Shown here piece after piece: positions 17,025 through 26,387 of a stretch of DNA of 64,000 nt (positions are counted from its first letter, which is position 1; every line of letters begins with the position of its first letter). The stretch comes from an uncultured bacterium. Its GTDB lineage: Bacteria; Vulcanimicrobiota; Xenobia; Xenobiales; Xenobiaceae. The stretch lies in assembly GCA_934621605.1 (NCBI GenBank), contig CAKTUZ010000017.1:1-64000 (forward strand). The letters are read 5' to 3'. The notes beneath the pieces are model-generated. The model was not told where the DNA came from. It worked only from the letters and a program-made list of their open reading frames with translations, and did no database searches. The translations under genes and the position numbers were made by a program.

Positions 17025-17696
17025 CTAACCCTCAATCTTTTCTACAATCAATTTTTGCATATCTTTGAGAGTCTTTTCCACATTGGGAGCTTTAAAATCT
17101 TCAGCACTGCCTTTATCAAATTCCATAAAAAGATCGGAACGGGAAATATTGATGGAAAGTATACCTTTGCGAAGCAAACTGGCTACAATTTCACGACGTC
17201 CCTCTTGATCTAAATAATGATTTACATCTCTGGGAGTGGCAGAAACAACTTTAAACTCATCTTTACCGGAAACTTCCTCATCGTCTCCGCGAGTTTTACG
17301 GCGTTCTTCAATAATACGCCGTTCCTCTTGGGTTAAGTTGGGATTCCAAACTTTTTTAGAGGACTCTTCTTTAGCCAAACGCTGCTTTTCTTGAAGTTCT
17401 TTAGCTCCGAATCCCTCTCCTACGGAAATAGTGGCATTAAAATTGGAACGCTGTTGCATAGTGTAAATAATCTTGTTGCTTTTGGCTTTCCAGGGAGTAA
17501 AGTTGAGGAAGCCTCGGATAGTAGTAAATACGCCGCGATAAATTCCGCTTACGATTACGCTGCTGCCCGCAAATTGAGTTTTGGCTTTAGTCATACCCAA
17601 AGTATGTTCTAAATCACCTACATAACTGTAAGTGGTAATGGCAACATAACAGTAATAAGCAATGACAAAGAAAGCGAGCAATATCAATATAATCAT
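17025..17696 (-). CDS. Hypothetical single-TM protein
   Basis: I do not recognise a family. Residues 1-22 are a strong TM with N-terminus outside or a signal anchor. The remainder is charged and mixed alpha/beta, with a Lys/Glu-rich stretch (about 105-140). RBS AGGAGC lies 12 bases before the ATG. A terminator follows, so it looks monocistronic. It lies between the M42 peptidase and the DnaB-like membrane protein, all on the same strand. Confidence 0.65.
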   Translation of the reverse strand: MIILILLAFFVIAYYCYVAITTYSYVGDLEHTLGMTKAKTQFAGSSVIVSGIYRGVFTTIRGFLNFTPWKAKSNKIIYTMQQRSNFNATISVGEGFGAKELQEKQRLAKEESSKKVWNPNLTQEERRIIEERRKTRGDDEEVSGKDEFKVVSATPRDVNHYLDQEGRREIVASLLRKGILSINISRSDLFMEFDKGSAEDFKAPNVEKTLKDMQKLIVEKIEG

Positions 17697-17779
17697 AATA
17701 TAACAAAAGCTCCTGGTTATCAGTTTCTGCCTAACGCAGCATTTTTAACGAGCCAACCGCAACAAATACATTACAACAA

Positions 17780-18853
17780 CTAAACGGCCGACAACTCGCA
17801 AACCTCATTGAAATTAATTCCGGAAGAACAACTGCGCACAAAAGCTTCCGCCAAGTCTACAGTTGCTTCTAAATCGGACCATTCCATTACTTCGTTGGGC
17901 GTGTGCATATAGCGTATGGGTACAGAAATGATGCCTACCGCTATTCCACTGTTAGCAACTTGAATAACTCCGGCATCAGTGGAAGTTACTGCCGAAGAAG
18001 GTTGAATTTGATATTTTATGCCGAAACCTTCGGCAGTATCAACTAAACGCTTAAAGACAAAAGGACTGGTATTGGGACCGCGTACAATAACCGGTCCCCG
18101 CCCCAAAGAGACATCGCCCAAGAGGCGCTTGTCCAATCCCGGAGTATCCATAGTATGACAAACGTCAATAATTAAAGCTATCTGAGGGTTAATTTTAGCT
18201 ATGGCCGCCTCAGCTCCGCGCATACCAACCTCTTCTTGCACAGAAGACAAAGCAGTCAACTCAACTTTAGCTAAGCTGCCGCTCAAGCGAGAAAAAGTTT
18301 CAGCTGCAACATACATACCGGCTCGATTGTCTAAAGCCGGAGAAGAGACGCGACGTCCCCCCAATTCAGTCAACTCAGAGACATAGCTGACAGGATCGCC
18401 CAAACGAACCATTTGCTTGGCTTCTACATCATTTCTGGCTCCGATATCGACCCAAATTCCAGTAATAGGCGGAGCTGCGGCACGTTCGCTGTCACTTTGC
18501 ATATGATGTGGCTTGGTACCAATAACGCCATAGATATCGCGTCCTTCGGTTTTTACAACCACACGCTGAGAAATAGCTGTCTTGACACTATGGCTGCCTA
18601 CCGGTTGCAAATAAAGCAAACCGTCCTCGGAGATATAGCGAATTAAAAAACCTATTTCATCAGCGTGACAATCTATCAACACCTTATTGGGAGCACCCGG
18701 ATTAAGTATTCCCCATACAGACCCCATAACATCCGAACAAAGCTTATCAGCATGGTGACGAATATGACTTAAAAAGACTGATTGTACGTCTTTTTCGCAA
18801 CCGGAGACACCGCGCACAGCGGTAAGTTGTTTAAAAAAATCTTTGTCCAGCAT
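17780..18853 (-). CDS. M42 family metallo-aminopeptidase (PepA/FrvX-like)
   Basis: Dinuclear zinc aminopeptidase of the tetrahedral (TET) type. Ligand and catalytic motifs are in order: C-H-A-D-E-I-G (H63, D65), A-L-D-N-R-A-G (near 175), S-V-Q-E-E-V-G (near 213), D-V-C-H-T (near 235) and R-Y-M-H-T-P-N-E (near 316). The PDZ-like insertion between the first two motifs is present. It trims peptides in the cytoplasm. At 357 residues it is family-typical. ATG start without a clear SD. It diverges from xseA. Confidence 0.95.
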   Translation of the reverse strand: MLDKDFFKQLTAVRGVSGCEKDVQSVFLSHIRHHADKLCSDVMGSVWGILNPGAPNKVLIDCHADEIGFLIRYISEDGLLYLQPVGSHSVKTAISQRVVVKTEGRDIYGVIGTKPHHMQSDSERAAAPPITGIWVDIGARNDVEAKQMVRLGDPVSYVSELTELGGRRVSSPALDNRAGMYVAAETFSRLSGSLAKVELTALSSVQEEVGMRGAEAAIAKINPQIALIIDVCHTMDTPGLDKRLLGDVSLGRGPVIVRGPNTSPFVFKRLVDTAEGFGIKYQIQPSSAVTSTDAGVIQVANSGIAVGIISVPIRYMHTPNEVMEWSDLEATVDLAEAFVRSCSSGINFNEVCELSAV

Positions 18854-19080
18854 ATTTTAAGTGACAACTTCCGTTTCTAAAAAAGTTCAAGAGCCCGAAG
18901 AGCGGTCATTTTACCCTACAACTGGGCTTCACTCCTTCGCTTTCTAATCCTGCCGCCGTCAAGGGGCATAAGCAGGTTTCACTTTGAAAATACCAGAAAA
19001 ATACTTACATGCAAATTTATCTTGCTGAAGATTATTAATATCAAAGTTTCTTCTGCCCAGCATTCCGGAGGTCTGCCACG

Positions 19081-20625
19081 TTGTCAACTCAATGGGACGA
19101 TTGCCAAAGAAAAATTCTCCGAGGAGAAAAAATACCAGACAATTCCGGAGATATTTATGTTGTCAGAGAAAACTTAGCCGGTAGCTTAAAAGCTCCGGTA
19201 TCGGTAGGTCGGGCTATAGCTGTTCTCAACTCGCTCTTTAAGGAGAGTCAAATTCTTTACTTTTGTATAATCGGAGAACTGAGTAGACTTACTGTCCACA
19301 GCAGCGGCCACCTTTATTTTGAGATGCGCGACCAAAACAATCAGGGCGTTATCAGCTGCAAAATGTGGAGAAATCGTCTGCTCAAAAATAAAATTAAGCC
19401 AGAAAAACTTAAACCGGGACAAAATCTGATCTTAACGGGCCGCTTTAGTCTGTATGATAGAAACGGTAAACTCGATTTTGAAGCTGACAATATTATCCCC
19501 TGCGATCAGGGCAAATTGCTAGAAGAGCTGGAAGAATTGCGCCGTAAATTACAAGCTGAAGGGCTGTTCGCTCCAGAGCGCAAAAGGGCCCTGCCGGTTT
19601 TTCCCAAGGTTGTAGGCGTAGCCACCTCTCAAAGCGGACAAGCCATTCAAGATATACTCCGCACCTTAAAAAATCGCTGCCCACACATAAAAGTCGTGCT
19701 AGCTCCCTGCTTATGTCAAGGCGAAGGCGCCGAACGTTCTATCATAAGAGCGCTTAAAGCTTTGGAGCGAAGATCAGATATAGACTGCGTTATTGTAGGT
19801 CGCGGCGGCGGTTCACAAAGTGATTTACATGTTTATAACAATGAGGAATTGGTAAGATTTGTGGCAACTTATGGTAAACCTATTATTTCGGCCGTAGGCC
19901 ACGAAGGCGACCACTTACTGACTGACGACGCCGCCGACAGGCGTGCTTCCACTCCCACGCAAGCGGCCGAACTCATTTCCATTACTCGCCAAGAGCGGTT
20001 GAGCGAATTGGATCTTAAGCGCAGCCGTATTACAGAAGCTGTCTATCGTTATTTATCTCATCGAGAAGAAGGTTTGCAATTGTTCTTTTCCCGCTTGCCA
20101 CAACTTCTGCGCCACAAGCTGGAGATAGGCGCCAATTCTCTGAACGGTTTGCGACACAGGCTCAATCTTTGTAATCCCAGTCGCTATTTGCCTCAACGCC
20201 GCCAAGATTTAGCCAAAAGAACTGAGCAATTGCACAAATTGGGACGACGCCTATGGCAGCAAAAATACGAGCAATTACAAAGCTTGCAAATCAGGTTGCA
20301 AACTTACTTGCAAAGCTATTTGCCGCGTCAGAAAGAAAAACTCGACAGTTTATGCTCTCAATTAAAATCGCTCTCTCCGGAACGTGTTTTGGATCGCGGA
20401 TATGCCATCGTTGCCTCCAATCAGGGACACATTCTGCAAGCAGAAGATGTCAAACGCGGAGCTAATATACGCATAGCCCTAAAGTTCGGTTATCTGGAAG
20501 CCAAAATTAACAAATTTATTAAGGGCGATCCTTTGGAAGCGTTGTGTGAGAATCGATACGCTCAACCTCAAAAAGATGATGATACGCTTAATGTCTCTTT
20601 GGAACAAAGCGCCCTTTTCGACTAG
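19081..20625 (+). CDS. xseA: Exodeoxyribonuclease VII large subunit
   Basis: N-terminal OB-fold (about 40-140), then the catalytic core with V-G-V-A-T-S-Q-S-G, V-G-R-G-G-G-S, F-V-A-T-Y-G-K-P-I-I-S-A-V-G-H-E and the A-D-x-R-A-S-T-P-T-Q-A-A-E motif, followed by a long helical region. With XseB it degrades single-stranded DNA. The start is TTG at 19081, well supported by GGAGGT (19067-19072) eight bases upstream. It is slightly longer than typical (514 aa). First gene of the xseA-xseB-ispA-dxs-like operon. Confidence 0.97.
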   Translation: MSTQWDDCQRKILRGEKIPDNSGDIYVVRENLAGSLKAPVSVGRAIAVLNSLFKESQILYFCIIGELSRLTVHSSGHLYFEMRDQNNQGVISCKMWRNRLLKNKIKPEKLKPGQNLILTGRFSLYDRNGKLDFEADNIIPCDQGKLLEELEELRRKLQAEGLFAPERKRALPVFPKVVGVATSQSGQAIQDILRTLKNRCPHIKVVLAPCLCQGEGAERSIIRALKALERRSDIDCVIVGRGGGSQSDLHVYNNEELVRFVATYGKPIISAVGHEGDHLLTDDAADRRASTPTQAAELISITRQERLSELDLKRSRITEAVYRYLSHREEGLQLFFSRLPQLLRHKLEIGANSLNGLRHRLNLCNPSRYLPQRRQDLAKRTEQLHKLGRRLWQQKYEQLQSLQIRLQTYLQSYLPRQKEKLDSLCSQLKSLSPERVLDRGYAIVASNQGHILQAEDVKRGANIRIALKFGYLEAKINKFIKGDPLEALCENRYAQPQKDDDTLNVSLEQSALFD

Positions 20626-20669
20626 AAATCGCCATTTTGGAAATTTACCACAGGAGTTATTTTATATTT

Positions 20670-20879
20670 ATGAATGAAGTTTCCCGAGCCCAAACCTATG
20701 AAGAAAGTTATCAAGAACTCAACGTTATTATCGATACTCTGGAAAGAGGCGATCAGAGTTTGGAGAAGACTTTACAATTGGTAGCCAGAGCGAAAGTTCT
20801 TTTGGACTACTGCGGCAACCAGCTCAAAGAAGCACAGAAACAACTGGAGATTTTGCAAGCTGATTCGGAGATATGCTAA
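20670..20879 (+). CDS. xseB: Exodeoxyribonuclease VII small subunit
   Basis: Seventy-residue helical hairpin with the family pattern E-S-Y-Q-E-L-N-V-I-I-D-T-L-E-R-G-D-Q-S-L-E (XseB: L-E-x-I-V-x-x-L-E-x-G-x-x-x-L-E). It coats the helical part of XseA. I chose the ATG at 20670, preceded by AGGAG (20652-20656, slightly long spacing), over an upstream TTG. It starts 44 bases after xseA. Confidence 0.93.
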   Translation: MNEVSRAQTYEESYQELNVIIDTLERGDQSLEKTLQLVARAKVLLDYCGNQLKEAQKQLEILQADSEIC

Positions 20880-20954
20880 TTTTTTTCGGAAGGATCGGCC
20901 TTCATCTTTTCTGAAAGCCGCCGCACAGATTTTTACCAAGAAGGGTACTAAAAA

Positions 20955-21818
20955 TTGATCGATACTTCTAATTTTGACTTAAAATCTTATCTCAAAGAGC
21001 AAGCTGAGGTCGTCAACCGGGCTTTAGAATCTTATCTTCCTGCTCATGCCACTTATATCGGCAACTTGGGTGAGGTAATGCGTTACAGTCTTTTCCCCGG
21101 CGGTAAACGTTTTCGCCCAATTCTGACCTTAGCCGTAGCCGAAGCTTTAGACTTAGACCCTCAGCTGGCCCTACCCGCTGCCTGTTCCTTCGAGTTAGTT
21201 CACTGTTTCTCTTTGGTACATGACGATCTACCTTGCATGGATAATGACGATATGCGACGCGGTAAACCTACTGTACATAAAGCCTACGGCGAAGATACCG
21301 CTTTGCTGGCCGGTGACGCTTTGGTTATCGAAGCTTTTAATGTAGCTGCTAAAACGGCTATTCCCAATCATCCTGAATTGACTATCGCCATAGTAAAAGA
21401 ACTGGCCGAAGCTTCCGGACACTTAGGTATGGTTGGCGGTCAAATTTTAGATATGGAAGCTCAACATCACGGAGCCGATCAAGAAAAGCTTTTAGCAGTA
21501 CACAAAGGTAAAACTGGCGCTTTAATTCGCGGTGCTGCCCGTGTGGGTGCCATTGCCGCTCAGGCCGACCCCGCTATGTTGGAAGCTATTACCGAATACA
21601 GCGAAATTTTAGGTTTGGTCTTCCAAATTACCGACGATATTTTGGATAGCGCCGACGATCCCGATCCTATTAGTTTTCCCACTCTCTTTGGCATGGAAGA
21701 ATCAAAACGTATAGCTAAAGAAAAAACAGCCCGAGCCTTAGAGCTTATTGAACCGTTGGGAGAAAAGGCCATTCCTTTGGCAGCTTTAGCCAATTACTTG
21801 TTAGTACGCACTATTTAA
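20955..21818 (+). CDS. ispA: Short-chain polyprenyl (farnesyl/geranylgeranyl) diphosphate synthase
   Basis: All-helical prenyltransferase. The first aspartate-rich motif is D90-D91-L-P-C-M-D96 (DDxxxxD, as in bacterial IspA). The second is D-D-I-L-D near 226. K-R-F-R-P and the Q-I-T-D-D context are intact, so it should be active, condensing IPP with allylic diphosphates. The start is TTG with AAGGG nine bases upstream. In many bacteria it sits between xseB and dxs, and the same order is kept here, but the dxs-like gene downstream is degenerate. Confidence 0.95.
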   Translation: MIDTSNFDLKSYLKEQAEVVNRALESYLPAHATYIGNLGEVMRYSLFPGGKRFRPILTLAVAEALDLDPQLALPAACSFELVHCFSLVHDDLPCMDNDDMRRGKPTVHKAYGEDTALLAGDALVIEAFNVAAKTAIPNHPELTIAIVKELAEASGHLGMVGGQILDMEAQHHGADQEKLLAVHKGKTGALIRGAARVGAIAAQADPAMLEAITEYSEILGLVFQITDDILDSADDPDPISFPTLFGMEESKRIAKEKTARALELIEPLGEKAIPLAALANYLLVRTI

Positions 21819-21841
21819 GCTGCAGTTGGGACTTTAAGATC

Positions 21842-23410
21842 GTGACCTCAGAAAGCGTTTACCTGAAAGTGCATGCTGTCGTTGCCACAGTTCTGCAAGA
21901 ACTGGCTCTACGCAGCGTAGCCTGGCGCGGTACCGGCGGCAAAGCTTATTATCAGACCAACCTTAATCACAGTCGAAGTTTGGCTGCTTTGGCTTCTCTA
22001 GCTGATGATGATGTGTCTTTATGCCATTTAGCTGCAGGTTGGTACAGAGCTCATGCCGTCATGCCCCAAGAAATATCCATGACGCAAAGTCAGCCTTTGA
22101 TAATTATTTGCCACGATCTTTCCCCTAAACTACTAGATACTTTAGAAAAGTTGCAGCAAAGTCGTTTAGAAATCATAATCCTTTTTTTGGATTACTTCGA
22201 ACGTTATATAAAAAAATATCCCGGCAAAGGCAGTGAGTCATGCTTCTACACTTATCCAGGAGTTTTTGCTACAGCTCGAGGCTTACTGTACGCTCCTCCC
22301 GTCGATTGCGACAACTTTAACGGACTGAGTAGGGCTTTACTTTCGTTGGCATCCCAAAAAGGAGTAAAGATTTTACATATCTTAGGCTTGGAGCAGCCAT
22401 CTGACGCCGAGGCCACCAGCCAAGTTACTCTCAGTCCTATAACATCTGTATCTGAGAAAGCCAACAAAAGCGACACCGCAAAAGTAAACTCAGATTTAGC
22501 TCCTACTTTTGAGGAAGTGGCTCTAAAATATATTGCTGCCGACTTAAAAGAACAGAATTTAGTATCTTGCCTATGGACTTGTCGCAAAGATCCGGGCCCT
22601 TTCAGAGCGTTATGCGGTAGACTACAGCTCGCTTCCACGGACGGAGTGATATTACAAGCTATAGGTATAGCCGTTTGCGGGATCCATCCTTTAATAGTTA
22701 TTTCAGCCACCGATCTTCCCAAAGTGCTCAACGAACTTTTTAATACATCTTCTTTTCCTATCACGATGTTACTGGTCGACGCCGGTTTAGTTAGTAATCA
22801 GGAAAAACCGCTTTCCATTGCCAATTTTCACGATTTGGCTATGCTGCGTAATTTTGAAAATATCCATATCGGCGTACCCAGCGATGAGGAAGAGGTCCGC
22901 AGTATGTTGCTGACCTTATTATCCGGCCCCGAACCCGGTTTGCTGCGCCTAAGCAGTTCCTCTGCGGTCGGTCTACCCAAGGCCGATAAAGTTATGCCCA
23001 AAGAGAGGTTGTGCGGCCGCTGTTTAATTGAAGGCTCTGATTTAGCCTTTGTCTGTTTGGGCAGTGTAGCCTATCATGCTATTTTGGCAGCTCATAATTT
23101 AAAAACTTGGGGTTTTAAAGCGGCCGTTTACGATATGGCTTGGTTAAATCCATTCGATACAACTCTATTGCAAGAAGCAATTCAAATAGGAAGAATAATT
23201 ACAGTCGAAGAGCACTCGGATATTGGCGGTTTGGCTTCGGTTGTATCTGAATATTTGGCCCAAAATGATTTGGAAGATCATGTGCAATTGCGCACTGTGG
23301 GCCTCAAACATACTACTTACAGCCCTAATTTAGAAGAGCACGGCCTTTCCATGGAAGCTCTTACTCAACAGGCAAAGATGATTTTGGGCTTTCGAGAAGA
23401 TGAGATCTAA
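21842..23410 (+). CDS. Degenerate Dxs-like (transketolase-fold) protein
   Basis: Occupies the dxs slot after ispA, but is 522 residues rather than about 620. The central and C-terminal thirds follow Dxs (D-A-G-L-V near 310; F-H-D-L-A-M-L-R; I-G-V-P-S-D-E-E-E; V-C-L-G-S-V; V-E-E-H). The cofactor parts are missing. The early GGHLG/HxxPHK region is absent, the thiamine-diphosphate/Mg motif GDG...N is replaced (C-H-D...L-D-Y), and the E-Q-H glutamate that activates the cofactor reads Gln272 (D-G-V-I-L-Q-A). It is unlikely to be a working synthase. The open, intact frame suggests a retained structural or regulatory role. GTG start. Motif alignment was by eye. Confidence 0.75.
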   Translation: MTSESVYLKVHAVVATVLQELALRSVAWRGTGGKAYYQTNLNHSRSLAALASLADDDVSLCHLAAGWYRAHAVMPQEISMTQSQPLIIICHDLSPKLLDTLEKLQQSRLEIIILFLDYFERYIKKYPGKGSESCFYTYPGVFATARGLLYAPPVDCDNFNGLSRALLSLASQKGVKILHILGLEQPSDAEATSQVTLSPITSVSEKANKSDTAKVNSDLAPTFEEVALKYIAADLKEQNLVSCLWTCRKDPGPFRALCGRLQLASTDGVILQAIGIAVCGIHPLIVISATDLPKVLNELFNTSSFPITMLLVDAGLVSNQEKPLSIANFHDLAMLRNFENIHIGVPSDEEEVRSMLLTLLSGPEPGLLRLSSSSAVGLPKADKVMPKERLCGRCLIEGSDLAFVCLGSVAYHAILAAHNLKTWGFKAAVYDMAWLNPFDTTLLQEAIQIGRIITVEEHSDIGGLASVVSEYLAQNDLEDHVQLRTVGLKHTTYSPNLEEHGLSMEALTQQAKMILGFREDEI

Positions 23411-23455
23411 AAAAGGCACTCACTCCCTACAAGCGTAAGGATAAGTGCCTTTTCT
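23411..23455. terminator. Terminator between dxs-like gene and ruvC
   Basis: AAAAGGCACT (23411-23420) and AGTGCCTTTT (23444-23453) form a 10-bp stem. It serves two convergent transcripts. Confidence 0.82.
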
Positions 23456-23485
23456 AACGCATCGGTAGCAGAATTTAAGTTATTG

Positions 23486-23980
23486 CTAAATTCCGCCATT
23501 AAAGCTGCTCCAGAATAAATGGGTTATGGCTATTGCCACTGCATCGGCAGTATCATCTGGAGTGGGAGGCTTTTCCAATCCCAAAGTAAGCACAACCGCC
23601 GCTCCAATATCCTTTTTTTTAGCTTTGCCATCACCAGTCATCGTCTCTTTTATTTCCGACGGTGCATACTCAAAGACAGGCACTCCCGCCTCTTGCGCAG
23701 CTAAAAGGATAACTCCTCTGGCCTCGGCCACAGCCATACCGCTGGTAATATTACGATTGAAAAACAACTTTTCTATGGCCAGTTGCTCAGGCTGATACTT
23801 AGTCAAGACCGCTTTTATTCCAGTATATACAGCCGCTAAACGCTCACCGGCGATTTTGTCTTTGCCTGTTTCGATACAACCACAATCCAACATGGAAAGC
23901 TGTCCATCATCGGAGACAAATACTATCCCCCAACCGCAGCGAGCGTTACCGGGATCGATACCTAAAACAAGTTGAGACAA
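23486..23980 (-). CDS. ruvC: Holliday junction resolvase RuvC
   Basis: RNase H-fold nuclease with its four acidic residues: D9 in L-G-I-D-P-G, Glu in A-I-E-K-L-F-F (near 70), and two Asp in T-P-D-D-T-A-D-A-V-A near 140. Complete at 164 residues. It resolves junctions bound by RuvAB, whose genes lie 11 kb away. The likely start is TTG at 23980, two bases after the yebC stop; no better start exists. Co-transcribed with yebC. Confidence 0.96.
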   Translation of the reverse strand: MSQLVLGIDPGNARCGWGIVFVSDDGQLSMLDCGCIETGKDKIAGERLAAVYTGIKAVLTKYQPEQLAIEKLFFNRNITSGMAVAEARGVILLAAQEAGVPVFEYAPSEIKETMTGDGKAKKKDIGAAVVLTLGLEKPPTPDDTADAVAIAITHLFWSSFNGGI

Positions 23981-23982
23981 AA

Positions 23983-24723
23983 CTAGTCTTCCATAGCCTC
24001 ATCAGGAATATCGGCATTGGAATAGACATTCTGTACATCATCAAAATCTTCCAATGTTTCAATTAAACGTACTACGCCTCTAGCCTGTTCTACGCTCAAC
24101 TCCACAGTATCTTTAGCTACCTGAGAGAAGCTGGCATCTTCGATAGTGTAACCGGCAGCTTCTAAAGCGTCTTTAACTATATGAAGTTTGTTGGGCTCGG
24201 TAAGTACGTTAAAATATTCTTCATCGGAATTCATATCTTCGGCGCCAGCGTCAAGAGCAGCCATAAGAAGCTCTTCTTCATCTACACCTTCGGCGGGAAT
24301 TTGCAATACACCATAACGGGTGAAGTTCCAACTTACACAACCAGTTTCGCCTAAGTTTCCGCCTAACTTGGAGAAAGTAGAACGCACGTCGGCGGCAGTA
24401 CGGTTGCGGTTATTGGTAGCAGCTTCTACTATAATAGCCACACCATGAGGACCGTAACCTTCATAGCTGACTTCTACATAATCTTCACCATCACCAGAAC
24501 CGCTAGCTTTTTCGATAACGCGCTTAATATTGTCAGCAGGCATATTGACAGCACGAGCTCTTTGAATGGCGATCTTTAAAATAAAGTTGGTTTCAGGGTC
24601 CGGTCCACCTTTACGAACAGCCATATAAATATCTTTAGAAAGCTTAGTAAACAGTTTGCCGCGCTGAGCGTCAACTTTACCTTTTTTCAAACGAATGTTA
24701 TGCCATTTTGAGTGACCAGACAC
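23983..24723 (-). CDS. yebC: YebC/PmpR family protein (TACO1-like)
   Basis: Signature N-terminus S-G-H-S-K-W-H-N-I-R and the family body through S-F-S-Q-V-A-K. Members bind DNA or, as recently shown for some, help ribosomes through proline-rich stretches. I start it at GTG 24723, where GGAGG lies five bases upstream and the canonical S-G-H-S follows directly; the TTG four codons earlier overlaps that Shine-Dalgarno. Paired with ruvC as in many genomes. Confidence 0.97.
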   Translation of the reverse strand: MSGHSKWHNIRLKKGKVDAQRGKLFTKLSKDIYMAVRKGGPDPETNFILKIAIQRARAVNMPADNIKRVIEKASGSGDGEDYVEVSYEGYGPHGVAIIVEAATNNRNRTAADVRSTFSKLGGNLGETGCVSWNFTRYGVLQIPAEGVDEEELLMAALDAGAEDMNSDEEYFNVLTEPNKLHIVKDALEAAGYTIEDASFSQVAKDTVELSVEQARGVVRLIETLEDFDDVQNVYSNADIPDEAMED

Positions 24724-24879
24724 AGGAACCTCCAAATTTATCGCCTTTGCAGACGAACAAGAATGCGGATGACTCCGCCGGTTAAACCGACCTACCTAAC
24801 TAAGTTCTTCAGTTTACCGGACAAAAACCCCAGGTGAGAAGATCGGCTCAACCGAATAGAACTAATTTCTTAACAAAAA

Positions 24880-26232
24880 TTAAGGATGGATACGACTCAT
24901 AGTGCGAGCATAAGGAATAGCCTCGCGCACATGCTCAATACCGCAAATCCAAGCTACAGCCCTTTCAACACCTAAGCCGAAACCAGAGTGAGGCACCGAA
25001 CCGTAACGGCGCAAGTCTAAGTACCACTGATAAGCTTCCAAAGGCAAACCGTTCTCTTTAATACGAGCTTCTAAAAGATTGAAGTCGTCGATTCTCTGAC
25101 TGCCGCCGACGATTTCACCATAACCTTCAGGAGCTAAAGTATCAACACTGCGGCAGACTTCAGGACGTCCGGGCTCAGGTTTCATATAGAAAGCTTTGCA
25201 ACTGCAAGGATAGTGGTGTACAAAGACGGGCTTATCGTAACGCTGACCGATAATAGTCTCGTCAGGAGCACCGAAATCATCGCCCCACTTAAAGTCTACG
25301 CCCTGGCTTTGCAAATACTCCACAGCCTCATCGTAGGATAAACGCGGGAATGGAGCCTTAATAGCTTCCAACTTACTTAAATCACGCTCCAAAATCTTAA
25401 GCTCAGGCAAACGATTGCGCAAAACACTGGCTACTACGTAGCTAATCATTTGTTCTTGCACTTCCATGCTCTGATCCAAGTCGGTGAAAGCCATTTCCGG
25501 CTCGACCATCCAGAATTCAGTAAGGTGGCGGCGAGTCTTGGATTTCTCGGCACGGAAAGTAGGACCAAAGCAATAAACCTTGCCAAAGGCCATAGCCGCA
25601 GCCTCTCCATAAAGCTGACCGCTCTGAGTAAGATAAGCTTTAGTATCGAAATAATCTGTTTCGAAGAGAGTCGAAGTACCTTCGCAAGCGCTGGGAGTTA
25701 AGATAGGACTATCAACACGCAAGAAACCGTTATTATCTAACCACTCGCAAATCGAGCGCATAATCTCAGCACGAATGCGTAAAATGGCATGTTGACGAGA
25801 AGAACGGATCCAAAGATGACGATGATCCATTAAGAATTCAGTACCGTGCTCTTTAGGAGTAATAGGATAATCGACAGAAGCGGAGATAAGACGCACATTG
25901 AAAGCCTGAATTTCGTAACCGCAGGCCGAGCGTTTATCCTCACGAACTACGCCGACAATTTCGAAGGAAGATTCTTGAGTTAAACTCTTAGCGACCTGGA
26001 ATTCTTCAGGAGAGCACTCCGACTTAACAACTACCACTTGAATGGTGGCCGTACCGTCACGCATTTGCAAGAAAAGAATCTTGCCGCTAGAACGCAACTT
26101 ACGTAACCACCCCTTAATAACGACCTTTTGACCGACATATTTACCGATATTTTCTAAGGTAACATAAGGGTAATTCCAATCGCCTTGACACTCGTTCTGG
26201 ACGGTGCCTCCACTTATAACTTGCTCTTCCAT
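24880..26232 (-). CDS. asnS: Asparaginyl-tRNA synthetase
   Basis: Class II synthetase with N-terminal OB anticodon-binding domain (about 25-115), motif 2 region (F-R-A-E-K-S-x-T-R-R-H-L-T-E-F) and motif 3 (G-F-G-L-G-V-E-R). The Y-A-R-T end near the C-terminus and lack of the bacterial AspRS insertion favour AsnRS. ATG 26232 has GGAGG six bases upstream (26239-26243). The presence of AsnRS implies direct Asn-tRNA charging. Confidence 0.95.
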   Translation of the reverse strand: MEEQVISGGTVQNECQGDWNYPYVTLENIGKYVGQKVVIKGWLRKLRSSGKILFLQMRDGTATIQVVVVKSECSPEEFQVAKSLTQESSFEIVGVVREDKRSACGYEIQAFNVRLISASVDYPITPKEHGTEFLMDHRHLWIRSSRQHAILRIRAEIMRSICEWLDNNGFLRVDSPILTPSACEGTSTLFETDYFDTKAYLTQSGQLYGEAAAMAFGKVYCFGPTFRAEKSKTRRHLTEFWMVEPEMAFTDLDQSMEVQEQMISYVVASVLRNRLPELKILERDLSKLEAIKAPFPRLSYDEAVEYLQSQGVDFKWGDDFGAPDETIIGQRYDKPVFVHHYPCSCKAFYMKPEPGRPEVCRSVDTLAPEGYGEIVGGSQRIDDFNLLEARIKENGLPLEAYQWYLDLRRYGSVPHSGFGLGVERAVAWICGIEHVREAIPYARTMSRIHP

Positions 26233-26387
26233 ATCCAACCTCCGAAGGAGAACTTTTTACGCGACTCGGCTTAGGCCCTTCTGCCCCCGGCGTAATTAGA
26301 CCGAATTGCAAAAGTTCTGAATACAACGAATCGCATCATTAAGATTTTTGTGCAAAAGCCAAATTTATCTGCACTCGGAACTGCCCG

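Noticed and set aside
22252..22764. 170-codon minus-strand frame opposite the dxs-like gene
   Set aside because: I considered whether the degenerate Dxs was itself the shadow. The plus frame keeps Dxs-like blocks over its whole length and operon position, while the minus frame shows nothing.
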